DNA of 64,000 bases from a virus: positions 1-64,000 of IMG/VR virus record IMGVR_UViG_3300007735_000795, one strand, 5' to 3'. Both the position numbers and the translations under genes were made by a program. How positions within the stretch are numbered: position 1 is the first letter of the stretch; each line of letters begins with the position of its first letter. The notes below the pieces were generated by a model that made no database searches, was not told where the DNA came from, and saw only the letters and a program-made list of their open reading frames with translations. Below are positions 39,181 to 46,411 of this stretch, piece by piece.

Positions 39181-39510
39181 TTAACGCAGAAGTGTTACAT
39201 TTCCTTTGATTTTCTTTTCAGTTATGGCTGGTTCTGTTTCTAACCATGTTAACAAATACACATATTTGTCTGATTGAGAATAGTATTCATTTCCACCTAA
39301 CCATGGTTCGTTTTGGTTTTGTGATTCAAAAACCAATTCACCATAACAATTATAAATTCTAAGATGATAACGGCTTAATGTGTCTTGAGACGAAACCATA
39401 AACACATCGTTGTGTCCATCACCATTAGGTGAAAATGCATTTGGAACGTATACTTGAGAACAAGTAGTAAAACTAAGGAATAATAATAAAGAAGTTAAAT
39501 AACATTTCAT
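39181..39510 (-). CDS. Secreted protein with gliding-motility-associated C-terminal (T9SS type B, CHU_C) domain
   Basis: A 109-residue protein made of a signal peptide (residues 1-19, K-C-Y-L-T-S-L-L-L-F-L-S-F) and almost nothing but a CHU_C domain: V-P-N-A-F-S-P-N-G-D-G-H-N-D-V-F, then Y-H-L-R-I-Y-N-C-Y-G-E-L-V-F-E-S, then W-L-G-G, Y-V-Y-L-L-T-W and K-G-N-V-T-L-L-R at the end. In Bacteroidota this domain directs export by the type IX system and cell-surface attachment. No cargo domain is attached. It overlaps the spanin-like gene by four bases, so it is expressed with the lysis genes. Confidence 0.9.
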   Translation of the reverse strand: MKCYLTSLLLFLSFTTCSQVYVPNAFSPNGDGHNDVFMVSSQDTLSRYHLRIYNCYGELVFESQNQNEPWLGGNEYYSQSDKYVYLLTWLETEPAITEKKIKGNVTLLR

Positions 39511-39950
39511 AAAAAGTAAAATAGAGCTGCTACTCCTAATATAAGTGTTCCTTCACCAATAGCAATTCTTCTCCAAATTCTTTTTCGATTGTTTTCTTTT
39601 TCCAAATCAACTTGAGACTTTTTTAACAACACAGAACATTCTATGGCTTCATTTTTCCAATCATTGGCCTTTACTTCTAATTGATTGTATTTTATATTCA
39701 ATTGATTATAAGAGTCTAATGAATGTATTAAAGCATCAGTACATGCTTCTGAGTACTTAAACATTGAGTCAAGATTTGACTTGTATATTTCTTTATACTT
39801 ATAAGTCTTTAGGACTTCGTCCTCCTGTTTTTTGTTTAAGAATATCCCAGTATCCCCCTGGTATACTATCCTCACTGGTATTAATTTTTGTCCAAATACT
39901 GTCACGTTCAGGATTATTAAGCTTAGGAATATCAATAATTTTTTTAGCAT
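39507..39950 (-). CDS. Envelope protein of the lysis cassette (signal peptide, coiled coil, C-terminal membrane segment)
   Basis: A 147-residue protein with an N-terminal signal (K-K-L-L-I-F-L-S-L-I-I-L-N-V-T-V-F-G), a central coiled coil (Y-N-Q-L-N-I-K-Y-N-Q-L-E-V-K-A) and a C-terminal membrane segment (G-E-G-T-L-I-L-G-V-A-A-L-F-Y-F-L). It starts inside the end of the i-spanin-like gene, overlapping it by 152 bases in another frame, as Rz1 does with Rz. It lacks a lipobox Cys, so it is not a normal o-spanin; it could span the envelope with both ends anchored. Confidence 0.6.
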   Translation of the reverse strand: MLKKLLIFLSLIILNVTVFGQKLIPVRIVYQGDTGIFLNKKQEDEVLKTYKYKEIYKSNLDSMFKYSEACTDALIHSLDSYNQLNIKYNQLEVKANDWKNEAIECSVLLKKSQVDLEKENNRKRIWRRIAIGEGTLILGVAALFYFL

Positions 39951-40185
39951 CTTTTTTATTTTGTTTTACTGTGTTGTCTATTAAAGCCGTTTGTTTATTA
40001 TTAAAGTCAGTTTGAAGAGCAATATGTGCTTTAGTTAAACTGTCAACTGTGCGTCCTAAACGATCAATTGCTCCTGTGTCTTTAACTTCAATTGTAACTG
40101 GTGGTTTATTATAAAGCATAACAATAACAACTAACATTGCTATCATAATTAAATAATACCAGTTTTTTGTAAAAAATGTTTTCAT
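39799..40185 (-). CDS. i-Spanin-like protein (Rz-like)
   Basis: A 128-residue protein with an N-terminal membrane segment (residues 10-26, Y-Y-L-I-M-I-A-M-L-V-V-I-V-M-L-Y) and a long periplasmic helical part (V-D-S-L-T-K-A-H-I-A-L-Q-T-D-F). This is the topology of inner-membrane spanins. It directly follows the holin gene with ATGA overlap and has a second envelope gene embedded at its 3' end. Confidence 0.65.
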   Translation of the reverse strand: MKTFFTKNWYYLIMIAMLVVIVMLYNKPPVTIEVKDTGAIDRLGRTVDSLTKAHIALQTDFNNKQTALIDNTVKQNKKDAKKIIDIPKLNNPERDSIWTKINTSEDSIPGGYWDILKQKTGGRSPKDL

Positions 40186-40454
40186 TGTCCAGATTCGTTT
40201 GTTGTATTAGTAGTATCAGTTGGTGGTGTAGATGGTTTTCTGAATATGTTTTCAAATGTAGTAATACCAAGTAAACTACCAGCCAATAAGCAAATTGCTT
40301 CAAACATGTATTCAGGTAATTCTATGTCTCTTAATAAAGCAGCATAACAAAAAATAACTATGTTTACTAGTATAAAAATACCAGCAACACGTTTTGATGA
40401 TACACCACTATTACTTGACACTACTTTGTCAATCCAGTATTTTTTAGTTTTCAT
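40182..40454 (-). CDS. Holin-like protein
   Basis: A 90-residue protein with a basic N-terminus, two membrane segments (about residues 22-41 and 50-65) joined by a short E-L-P-E-Y turn, and a hydrophilic Thr-rich tail. Length, topology and place between the peptidase-like endolysin and the spanin-like gene support a holin. Confidence 0.7.
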   Translation of the reverse strand: MKTKKYWIDKVVSSNSGVSSKRVAGIFILVNIVIFCYAALLRDIELPEYMFEAICLLAGSLLGITTFENIFRKPSTPPTDTTNTTNESGQ

Positions 40455-40455
40455 A

Positions 40456-41001
40456 TTAAAATTCTTTTAAAAGTGTATATGTAAATTGGTTTAATCCTGA
40501 TGCTTCACAAGCATTAATTAATGTTTTGAAATTAGTTGGGTTGTTTATTACTTGACAACCAGCAGACCATTTATCAACAAATTTACTAATAAAATTTGGA
40601 TTTGCTCTGTGAATATTAATACCAAAAATACCAGTATCAGTAATTGCTGTTTCTTCAGCAATTGCATCCCTGTCTTTGTCTCTAAACACAGTAATTGGTT
40701 TGCATTGTACTAATGCTTTGTATTGGTTACGGTGTAATCCTAATTTCCAAGAATTAATGTATTGGCCTGGTTTTAGTAAAGCAGTGCCTTTAGGATTCAT
40801 CAAATTTTTTAACCAATGTGTTCCTGGATTAGTTGTTCCTGTAAACCAAGACACATTGGAATTATTTATTAAACCAATTAAGTCATCAAATTCATTTGGT
40901 TTATTAGCATTTGAACGTATTCCAACGATATGAAAACTCGGGAATTGGTACCCGAGTCTATCAAATTGGTTTTTTAATTCTAAATAACTGTATAATCGCA
41001 T
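40456..41001 (-). CDS. L,D-transpeptidase/peptidase-like endolysin
   Basis: A 181-residue protein with a catalytic-site pattern of the L,D-transpeptidase type: I-F-G-I-N-I-H-R-A-N-P (His about residue 137) and W-S-A-G-C-Q-V-I (S-x-G-C, about residue 153). It has no signal peptide, so it would need the holin for access to the cell wall. I infer peptidoglycan cleavage rather than cross-link formation from the lysis context. A late-type box at 41018-41025 lies inside an inverted repeat just upstream. Confidence 0.75.
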   Translation of the reverse strand: MRLYSYLELKNQFDRLGYQFPSFHIVGIRSNANKPNEFDDLIGLINNSNVSWFTGTTNPGTHWLKNLMNPKGTALLKPGQYINSWKLGLHRNQYKALVQCKPITVFRDKDRDAIAEETAITDTGIFGINIHRANPNFISKFVDKWSAGCQVINNPTNFKTLINACEASGLNQFTYTLLKEF

Positions 41002-41003
41002 AG

Positions 41004-41031
41004 CCTGTTGTTTGTTATAAATATCAACAGG
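41004..41031 (-). promoter_or_regulatory. Late-type promoter box inside an inverted repeat
   Basis: GATATTTA followed by T (41018-41025) on the coding strand, flanked by CCTGTTG and CAACAGG (7 bp). The repeat could be an operator or an RNA hairpin at the start of the lysis transcript. Confidence 0.5.
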
Positions 41032-41044
41032 TTATGAAGAATAA

Positions 41045-41377
41045 TCAGTGGATTATTTTGTAAAATTTTATTCTAATACGACGCTTGAAACAGTTGAGTT
41101 TAGTCCATGTTTTTCTAATAGTAGTTTCATATTCATTACTATGGATATGTTCAAAAGCATTTTTTATATATTTTTTTATTCTAGAATGCTTTTTGGCCAA
41201 TTCAAAAAACTGTCCACCATTAAAACAATTCATATTCCATTTTCCACTTCTCCAAGTTGATAATAAGGTGTTTTTGTCACCACTATCATCCGTTAACCAT
41301 ACATAAATGGCTTTGTCCCAATTGTCAGCAACGATTTGCAACGAATAGTTGTCTTTAAGTGTAATTGTGTTTGTCAT
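41045..41377 (-). CDS. Small protein, unknown function
   Basis: A 110-residue product from the ATG at 41377 (M-T-N-T-I-T-L-K-D-N-Y), with the AAATAAAAGTTATG leader. The N-terminal half is beta-rich (S-L-Q-I-V-A-D-N-W-D-K-A-I-Y-V-W-L-T-D-D) and the C-terminus is strongly basic (N-C-F-K-R-R-I-R-I-K-F). It lies inside the lysis block but has its own early-type promoter, so it may belong to a different time class. Confidence 0.58.
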   Translation of the reverse strand: MTNTITLKDNYSLQIVADNWDKAIYVWLTDDSGDKNTLLSTWRSGKWNMNCFNGGQFFELAKKHSRIKKYIKNAFEHIHSNEYETTIRKTWTKLNCFKRRIRIKFYKIIH

Positions 41378-41392
41378 AACTTTTATTTTACG

Positions 41393-41423
41393 TAAATATA
41401 ATTTACTTACTTTTATTATCAAA
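41393..41423 (-). promoter_or_regulatory. Early-type promoter, 19-nt spacer
   Basis: TTTG (41420-41423), 19 nt, TATATTTA (41393-41400). It lies in the 3' end of the transglycosylase gene and is the only early site here with a spacer other than 20. Confidence 0.55.
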
Positions 41424-41957
41424 ATTTACTACCATTAAAGTGTCCCCAAAGTGTGAACCAGTGTCTGGTTTTATCCAAAAGTCTAAATAGTTATGTTTCA
41501 CTGCATTTTTAGCATACTTATTCATGACTGGTTTACCTGTGTTGTATGCTCCAGCGGCTTTACCCCAATCCTTATAACGTTTATACCATTCCTGTAGCAT
41601 TTTCATAGAAATTTCTACATTTAATTCTATACTGTCCCTTAACATTGATTTTGGTACTTTGAAACCAGCATAGTAAGAAGCATATTGAGGCATAATTTGC
41701 ATTGCTCCTAATGCTCCAGCACTTGACTTTTGTTTATGGTTATAATTTGTGTGATGTGGGCCTAAGTATCCTGTTTCTATACGAGCAATGTTAAAAGCAA
41801 CGTGTATAGGAATGTCGTATAATGAGGCATAAGTTGTAATTGATTTGTATAGTCGTTGAGCAGGTGTTTGTTGTACGGGAACTTCAATTCTGTTTTTGGC
41901 GGTGATAATAATTATTAAAATTAGACAAGTGACAAGAAATAATAATAACTTTTTCAT
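41403..41957 (-). CDS. Lytic transglycosylase (SLT family), membrane-anchored
   Basis: A 184-residue protein with an N-terminal signal or membrane segment (residues 3-20) and an SLT domain: N-I-A-R-I-E-T-G-Y with the catalytic Glu (about residue 67), G-A-L-G-A-M-Q-I-M-P-Q-Y (the G-L-M-Q-I-M-P motif), then K-A-A-G-A-Y-N-T-G. It would cut glycan strands of peptidoglycan. The native signal means it could act without a holin, either in lysis or in opening the wall during entry. Confidence 0.88.
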   Translation of the reverse strand: MKKLLLFLVTCLILIIIITAKNRIEVPVQQTPAQRLYKSITTYASLYDIPIHVAFNIARIETGYLGPHHTNYNHKQKSSAGALGAMQIMPQYASYYAGFKVPKSMLRDSIELNVEISMKMLQEWYKRYKDWGKAAGAYNTGKPVMNKYAKNAVKHNYLDFWIKPDTGSHFGDTLMVVNFDNKSK

Positions 41958-41982
41958 GGTTTTTAATTTTCCATTAATATAA

Positions 41983-42003
41983 TAAAAAAAGGCCCGAAGG
42001 CCT
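41983..42003 (-). terminator. Rho-independent terminator with TTCG loop
   Basis: AGGCC, TTCG, GGCCT on the minus strand followed by seven T. It ends the transcript of the gene at 42008-42286. Confidence 0.88.
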
Positions 42004-42007
42004 AGTT

Positions 42008-42286
42008 TTATTTATGTAGAGGGGGGGGGGGGGGAATTGCTGATGAAAACACGGATGGATTTGGGTTATAAGGAATAATTTTATCATTTGTTATTTTAAA
42101 TTCATTCTTAAACTTCCCTGCATTTACAAATGATTCTTTCCAAGCATTAAATACTGCTTCATTATTTATCAGTATATATTTATTCTGAACGTCTTCAAAG
42201 GTTATTTTAGTTATATCTTTAATTACATTTTCATTTTCAGTTAAATGTTCACGTCTCCATTTGTATGTGCTAAAATTGTCTTTCAT
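42008..42286 (-). CDS. Small protein with C-terminal proline run from a G14 tract
   Basis: A 92-residue protein, mostly helical and charged, with K-D-I-T-K-I-T-F-E-D-V-Q-N. It ends with five Pro encoded by a run of 14 G on the plus strand (42021-42034), so slippage there would change the last residues and the stop. A late-type box is 17 bases upstream. No family is recognised. Confidence 0.55.
   Translation of the reverse strand: MKDNFSTYKWRREHLTENENVIKDITKITFEDVQNKYILINNEAVFNAWKESFVNAGKFKNEFKITNDKIIPYNPNPSVFSSAIPPPPPLHK
42021..42034. repeat. Homopolymeric G14 tract
   Basis: Fourteen G in a row on the plus strand in an AT-rich genome, inside the last codons of the gene at 42008-42286. It is a candidate slippage site and could also be an assembly or sequencing error. 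Confidence 0.85.
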
Positions 42287-42302
42287 AATTGTTTATTTAT
42301 TA

Positions 42303-42310
42303 TAAATATA
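42303..42310 (-). promoter_or_regulatory. Late-type promoter box
   Basis: TATATTTA followed by TAAT on the coding strand, 16 bases before the start at 42286. Confidence 0.45.
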
Positions 42311-42334
42311 TGAAAATAAATTAAATTATCCAAA

Positions 42335-42514
42335 TTAAATTAAACCAGTTTTTAACCATTTATATGCACAAACCAAAGCATCAGCACGGTTCATAATTAA
42401 TTCATACCTGGACACCAGTTTTTGAAATTCAACCAGTTTATTACGGGAATGTGCTTCCCACAACAGTTTTTCTGCTTCAATTTCGTAATTGTAGTTATGT
42501 TTAATTTTAATCAT
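42335..42514 (-). CDS. Small helical protein, unknown function
   Basis: A 59-residue frame from ATG at 42514 with AAGGAGGTGCT upstream, a strong Shine-Dalgarno site placed in the end of the lipoprotein gene. It is helical and charged (Y-E-I-E-A-E-K-L-L-W-E-A-H). No family is recognised. Confidence 0.58.
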   Translation of the reverse strand: MIKIKHNYNYEIEAEKLLWEAHSRNKLVEFQKLVSRYELIMNRADALVCAYKWLKTGLI

Positions 42515-42677
42515 AGCACCTCCTTTTTGGTTTTTTCCAAATTGAAGGTTTAGGACGAGGATTAGCTGTAACCCAAGTTGTTTTTTTAAGTCTTTTTTTG
42601 TCTGCTACTGTGATGCCTTTATACGGCACACAAGACGGTATCAGCAGTAACATAACCATTACTACTAATTTTTTCAT
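42507..42677 (-). CDS. Small lipoprotein, o-spanin candidate
   Basis: A 56-residue frame from ATG at 42677 with a lipoprotein signal (V-V-M-V-M-L-L-L-I-P-S-C, Cys 16). The mature 41 residues are basic and contain a Pro-rich stretch (N-P-R-P-K-P-S-I-W-K-K-P). Small Pro-rich lipoproteins serve as outer-membrane spanins, but this one lies 2 kb from the i-spanin-like gene, so the role is only possible. Confidence 0.6.
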   Translation of the reverse strand: MKKLVVMVMLLLIPSCVPYKGITVADKKRLKKTTWVTANPRPKPSIWKKPKRRCYD

Positions 42678-42689
42678 TTTAAAGTGTTG

Positions 42690-43355
42690 TTACTGGTTCT
42701 GCTTAATTAAATTAGCAACTGATTCACCATTTAACAATAAATGCTCTTTAAATTCATCTGTAAAGCAGCATCCATTTTCTTCTTTAGATTTAATAAATTC
42801 TTTAGGTACATCACTAAATACCCAGTCAACTACTAATATTCCTATTAAATTACCATTTGGTGTTCCAAATTTAGAACTGCCCCTGTCATAAATTGGAATA
42901 GCAGCTGATGCTTGGGTGCTTGTTTTTCTGAGTAATGCCTTAGTGGTTATGTCTTCTATTTTTTCTATGTCATTATAGAAAAATTTATTTTCAATTGTAG
43001 ACTTGATAAGTGAAGTATAGTGACTTACAAAGAAATTTATCATGTTGTTTGATAGTGGTTCTAAACCATCAGATGTTCTTTCGTAAGTAACAGATGCTTT
43101 CTGCATTGGAGAGTTAGTATAAAACGTTCCACCATTGTGAAACTGAATTAAGTATACTCTGTCTGCTTCATATTCGTTTTTAATTTCCTCAACTGTAAGA
43201 TGAATGATTTCATCTTTATTAATTTGAGTCATTAATTTTTTTCTAGAACTGGATTGGTGTTTTTCGTCTAACCATTTCTTAAAATACCCCGCCGTTATTA
43301 GTGTAACTATTATTGACGTGACTGAAGTAATCACAGTTATAATAATACTTTCCAT
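42690..43355 (-). CDS. Membrane protein with GAF-like sensor domain
   Basis: A 221-residue protein with an N-terminal membrane segment (residues 4-24, I-I-I-T-V-I-T-S-V-T-S-I-I-V-T-L-I) followed by a cytoplasmic domain of GAF-like pattern: Y-E-A-D-R-V-Y-L-I-Q-F-H-N-G-G, A-S-A-A-I-P-I-Y-D, then L-I-G-I-L-V-V-D-W-V. GAF domains bind small ligands or partners. It follows the RsbU-like phosphatase, so a sensor-effector pair is likely. The ligand is unknown. Confidence 0.68.
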   Translation of the reverse strand: MESIIITVITSVTSIIVTLITAGYFKKWLDEKHQSSSRKKLMTQINKDEIIHLTVEEIKNEYEADRVYLIQFHNGGTFYTNSPMQKASVTYERTSDGLEPLSNNMINFFVSHYTSLIKSTIENKFFYNDIEKIEDITTKALLRKTSTQASAAIPIYDRGSSKFGTPNGNLIGILVVDWVFSDVPKEFIKSKEENGCCFTDEFKEHLLLNGESVANLIKQNQ

Positions 43356-43387
43356 TTATTCCTTCTCTTGTTTTTGGTTTACAAGTA

Positions 43388-43395
43388 TAAATATG
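43388..43395 (-). promoter_or_regulatory. Late-type promoter box
   Basis: CATATTTA followed by T on the coding strand, 32 bases before the GAF-like gene. Confidence 0.4.
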
Positions 43396-43417
43396 TTCAA
43401 CTGAAGGAAAAGTCCTA

Positions 43418-44314
43418 TTAGAATTTTATTCCTATAACAGTAATGTCATCTGTTTGTTCAAATCCGTGTTTCCATTTATTAATTTCAAATTCTATTTTTT
43501 TATACTGTTCAAGTATAGGTTCATAGTGAATTGATTGTAATAATTCATAGAACTGTTTTGTAGTAAATTTTTTATCATTTTCACCTCCAAACTGGTCTAC
43601 ATACCCATCTGTATACAAATACAATGTATCATCCTCTTCATATTCAATTTTGGTTTGAGTAAATGTTTTTTCACCTACACCTCCAATTCCAAATCGATTA
43701 CCTTTTAATTCATGGATTTGGTCTTTTTTAAATAAAACTGATTTGTGTTTTGCTCCTGCAAAGTGTAATTGTTTATTTTGTTTATCAATTTTAATTATAG
43801 CCATGTCCATACCGTCTTGTATGGATTGGTTTATTCTATTTTGTTTTAGAGTTGTTTTTACCAGTCTATCCATTTCAAATAGTATTTGAGGCAAATCATA
43901 TATTTTATTCTCAACCACAATTTGATTTAAAAAACTATTCCCCAGCATAGTCATAAATGCTCCTGGTATTCCATGTCCTGTACAGTCTGCACAAACAATA
44001 ATGTAATTGTGTTCATTTATTTTGTGAAACCAAAAAAAGTCTCCACCAACAATGTCTTTTGGTTTATAAAAGAAAAATGAAAGAGGAAGATATCTTTTGA
44101 TAAATTCCTCTCCTGGTAGTAATACTTTTTGAATTTCGTGAGCGTACTTTAGACTTAAAACCAATTCATGTTTTCGGAATTCAAGTACTTTATTTTTATT
44201 TTCTAATTCAGTTTTTATTTTTGAAAGTTGAGTAACAACAGATTGTGTTTTCTTTTTGTATGAAAAAGACACAATAAAAAGAATTAGTAAAAACAAACAT
44301 ATTATTCCAACCAT
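43418..44314 (-). CDS. Membrane-anchored RsbU/SpoIIE-type PP2C phosphatase
   Basis: A 298-residue protein with one N-terminal membrane segment (residues 2-18), a coiled linker, and a full PP2C/SpoIIE catalytic domain: I-V-G-G-D-F-F-W-F, V-C-A-D-C-T-G-H-G-I-P-G-A-F-M-T-M-L, Y-L-Y-T-D-G-Y-V-D-Q, and Q-T-D-D-I-T-V-I-G. All metal-binding Asp are present, so it should be active. In bacteria such enzymes dephosphorylate anti-anti-sigma proteins to release sigma factors. It overlaps the lipoprotein gene by one base. Confidence 0.9.
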   Translation of the reverse strand: MVGIICLFLLILFIVSFSYKKKTQSVVTQLSKIKTELENKNKVLEFRKHELVLSLKYAHEIQKVLLPGEEFIKRYLPLSFFFYKPKDIVGGDFFWFHKINEHNYIIVCADCTGHGIPGAFMTMLGNSFLNQIVVENKIYDLPQILFEMDRLVKTTLKQNRINQSIQDGMDMAIIKIDKQNKQLHFAGAKHKSVLFKKDQIHELKGNRFGIGGVGEKTFTQTKIEYEEDDTLYLYTDGYVDQFGGENDKKFTTKQFYELLQSIHYEPILEQYKKIEFEINKWKHGFEQTDDITVIGIKF

Positions 44315-44526
44315 TAACTGTTCTTTTTCTTACTACGTTTAATTCTCCATTTCTTTTGTTTGGCAGGTAAGTCTCCGTAACGAAAATAAGGATCAGTGTA
44401 AGGATAATTTATACCTCTTCTACTTTTTATCCTGCCCTTTCCATCTTTATCATACTTAACATATGTTACTGAATGACAACTTATTAGTAGTAAACAAAGG
44501 ATTACAATGCTAATTATGCGTTTCAT
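44314..44526 (-). CDS. Small lipoprotein
   Basis: A 70-residue protein with a lipoprotein signal (I-V-I-L-C-L-L-L-I-S-C, Cys 17) and a very basic mature part (K-G-R-I-K-S-R-R, W-R-I-K-R-S-K-K-K). It is tied to the phosphatase gene by a one-base overlap. It could be an envelope partner of the phosphatase or an o-spanin. Confidence 0.65.
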   Translation of the reverse strand: MKRIISIVILCLLLISCHSVTYVKYDKDGKGRIKSRRGINYPYTDPYFRYGDLPAKQKKWRIKRSKKKNS

Positions 44527-44531
44527 AACAA

Positions 44532-44539
44532 TAAATATG
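44532..44539 (-). promoter_or_regulatory. Late-type promoter box
   Basis: CATATTTA followed by T on the coding strand, five bases before the lipoprotein start; it would drive the lipoprotein-phosphatase-GAF run. Confidence 0.45.
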
Positions 44540-44559
44540 TTACTAATTGTATAAGTGGG

Positions 44560-44934
44560 TTATGGCTTGGTTCTAAGACTTTCTAAAAATTCCCACAATG
44601 ATTCAAAACTGTAACAAATTGGGTTTCCATTTTCGTCTGTTGCTCCCCATCTTACTTCTCCAGCCTCTTTTACAATTTCCATTGTTCCATCTTCTTTTTT
44701 TTCGTATACAGCAGTTTTACTCCAATCTTTAGTACCATAATCAGATTCATAAATAAACCAAGACCACCAGTCTAAACCTTCCTTACCATAAATTTCTTCA
44801 ATTAAAGTGGAAATCATTTGATGATATGGGTCTACAAATTCAAGTAAGTCAACATTGTTTTTATACAAGTTGTTTACAACTTGTTCTTGTTTTTGTAACT
44901 GTAAAATTACTTTTAAGAAATTTTCGTATGTCAT
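44560..44934 (-). CDS. Conserved phage protein, unknown function
   Basis: A 124-residue acidic protein with an N-terminal helix and a conserved aromatic patch (G-L-D-W-W-S-W-F-I-Y-E-S-D-Y-G) followed by S-F-E-S-L-W-E-F-L. The W-W-x-W-F-I-Y-E pattern recurs in phage hypotheticals that I recognise but cannot name. It lies six bases after the thyA-like gene. Confidence 0.65.
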   Translation of the reverse strand: MTYENFLKVILQLQKQEQVVNNLYKNNVDLLEFVDPYHQMISTLIEEIYGKEGLDWWSWFIYESDYGTKDWSKTAVYEKKEDGTMEIVKEAGEVRWGATDENGNPICYSFESLWEFLESLRTKP

Positions 44935-44940
44935 AACTTT

Positions 44941-46212
44941 TTAATTTGATAAAGGTGCTTTAAGGGTTGGGTGTGATTGATAGTTTCCTAACTGAATATC
45001 CTCCTCCAACAAACACTTACAGAAGTTATCATTCTTAAATGAATTGAATACTGCTACAGCATCCAAAGGACCTTCACCACAAGATCCATTTTCGGTTGGC
45101 CAAAACTCTGTATTGATGTTTAGTTTAGGCAACTCATAAGGTGTTCTACTAATTTGTTCCTTTGCTTGCTCGATGTGGTTGCTGTAAAGGTGTACATCAC
45201 CTAAGTTACCAATCAATTCATCAGGTACCATATTAACTGCTTTAGCAATGATTTCAAGTAATAAACCATAACTAGCAATGTTAAATGGTAATCCTAAGAA
45301 TGTATCTACGCTGCGTTGATTCCACATTAAAGAGATTGCTCTACGGGGTATTTTATAAGGTGTGTTGTCCACATTTGTTGGCACCATAGCATCAGCTAGT
45401 GGGCCATACTTTTCTTTCCAAATAGGTAAAGCTAACTTATGTCTCTCTTCCAAACTCAACTCTCTTGTATAAACTTGAAATCCATAATGACAAGGTGGAA
45501 GTACCATTTGGTCTAATTCACCTACATTCCAAGCTGAAACCATTAGTCGTCTTGAGTCTGGGTTTGTTTTGAGTTCGGAGATTAGGTTTGCGATTTGGTC
45601 TATTGGATTAGTTAAATAATCTGATGGGTAAGTTGACCAACTTCTCCATTGCTTACCATATATCGGTCCTAACTCACCCCACTCCTTAGAAAACTCATCA
45701 TCAGTTTTGATTTTATTGATGAATTCTTCTTGTGATAAAATGTCAATGCCTTGATTTATCAGAAAATTGTTTTTTAACTTATAGTTCTTATACGCATCAC
45801 CATCCCAAATATGACAATCATTATCAACAAGGTATTTAATGTTTGTGTCGCCTCTTAAAAACCATAGTAATTCAGTTACCATTGTTTTCCAAGCCATCTT
45901 CTTAGTTGTGAGCAATGGAAAGCCAGATTGCATATCATGTCTGATTTGATAACCAAAGATTGATTTGGTTCCAGTTCCTGTTCTGTCTTTCTTTTCTACT
46001 CCATTACCAAGGATATATTCTAGTAGGTCTTGGTATGCTATATCTAAATCATTACCTACACGTTCATAAGCACCATTAGGTCCAATTTGGAAGTCGTCTG
46101 AGATAATTGGTAGGTTATTAATTTCTCCCCACTTACTAAACCATTCATCATAGGTAAGATAGTGTCCTGGGTTTTCTGCTAACCACTGTCTGTATTGTGA
46201 TTCTAAAAGCAT
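44941..46212 (-). CDS. thyA: Thymidylate synthase with N-terminal extension
   Basis: I start at the ATG at 46212 (M-L-L-E-S-Q-Y-R-Q-W-L), directly after the stop of the gene upstream. The 423-residue product is a ThyA: D-R-T-G-T-G-T near the N-terminus, P-L-L-T-T-K-K, F-L-R-G-D-T-N, R-R-L-M-V-S-A-W-N, and the catalytic P-P-C-H-Y-G-F-Q. Two features differ from the usual 264-residue enzyme: an extension of about 60 residues before the core (Q-W-L-A-E-N-P-G-H-Y-L-T-Y-D-E-W) and insertions inside it. It makes dTMP for phage DNA. Confidence 0.92.
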   Translation of the reverse strand: MLLESQYRQWLAENPGHYLTYDEWFSKWGEINNLPIISDDFQIGPNGAYERVGNDLDIAYQDLLEYILGNGVEKKDRTGTGTKSIFGYQIRHDMQSGFPLLTTKKMAWKTMVTELLWFLRGDTNIKYLVDNDCHIWDGDAYKNYKLKNNFLINQGIDILSQEEFINKIKTDDEFSKEWGELGPIYGKQWRSWSTYPSDYLTNPIDQIANLISELKTNPDSRRLMVSAWNVGELDQMVLPPCHYGFQVYTRELSLEERHKLALPIWKEKYGPLADAMVPTNVDNTPYKIPRRAISLMWNQRSVDTFLGLPFNIASYGLLLEIIAKAVNMVPDELIGNLGDVHLYSNHIEQAKEQISRTPYELPKLNINTEFWPTENGSCGEGPLDAVAVFNSFKNDNFCKCLLEEDIQLGNYQSHPTLKAPLSN

Positions 46213-46213
46213 A

Positions 46214-46411
46214 TTATTGTTCGTCTTCAATTTGTTTTTCAGGTACACTTGTTACTTGAGGATTATCATTTGGTTGATCTGCTTGATTCATGTATTCTCC
46301 ATTTTGGTCATAAATTTGTTTATTTATTTGACGATACAAATTGTAAAATACAAGAACTATCATGACTATTAGTCCTGCTATTACTAAAAGGGTTGTTGTA
46401 AAAGTACTCAT
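46214..46411 (-). CDS. Small membrane protein
   Basis: A 65-residue protein with one N-terminal membrane segment (residues 6-25, T-L-L-V-I-A-G-L-I-V-M-I-V-L-V-F) and a hydrophilic acidic tail. It overlaps the gene upstream by ATGA. No family is recognised. Confidence 0.6.
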   Translation of the reverse strand: MSTFTTTLLVIAGLIVMIVLVFYNLYRQINKQIYDQNGEYMNQADQPNDNPQVTSVPEKQIEDEQ

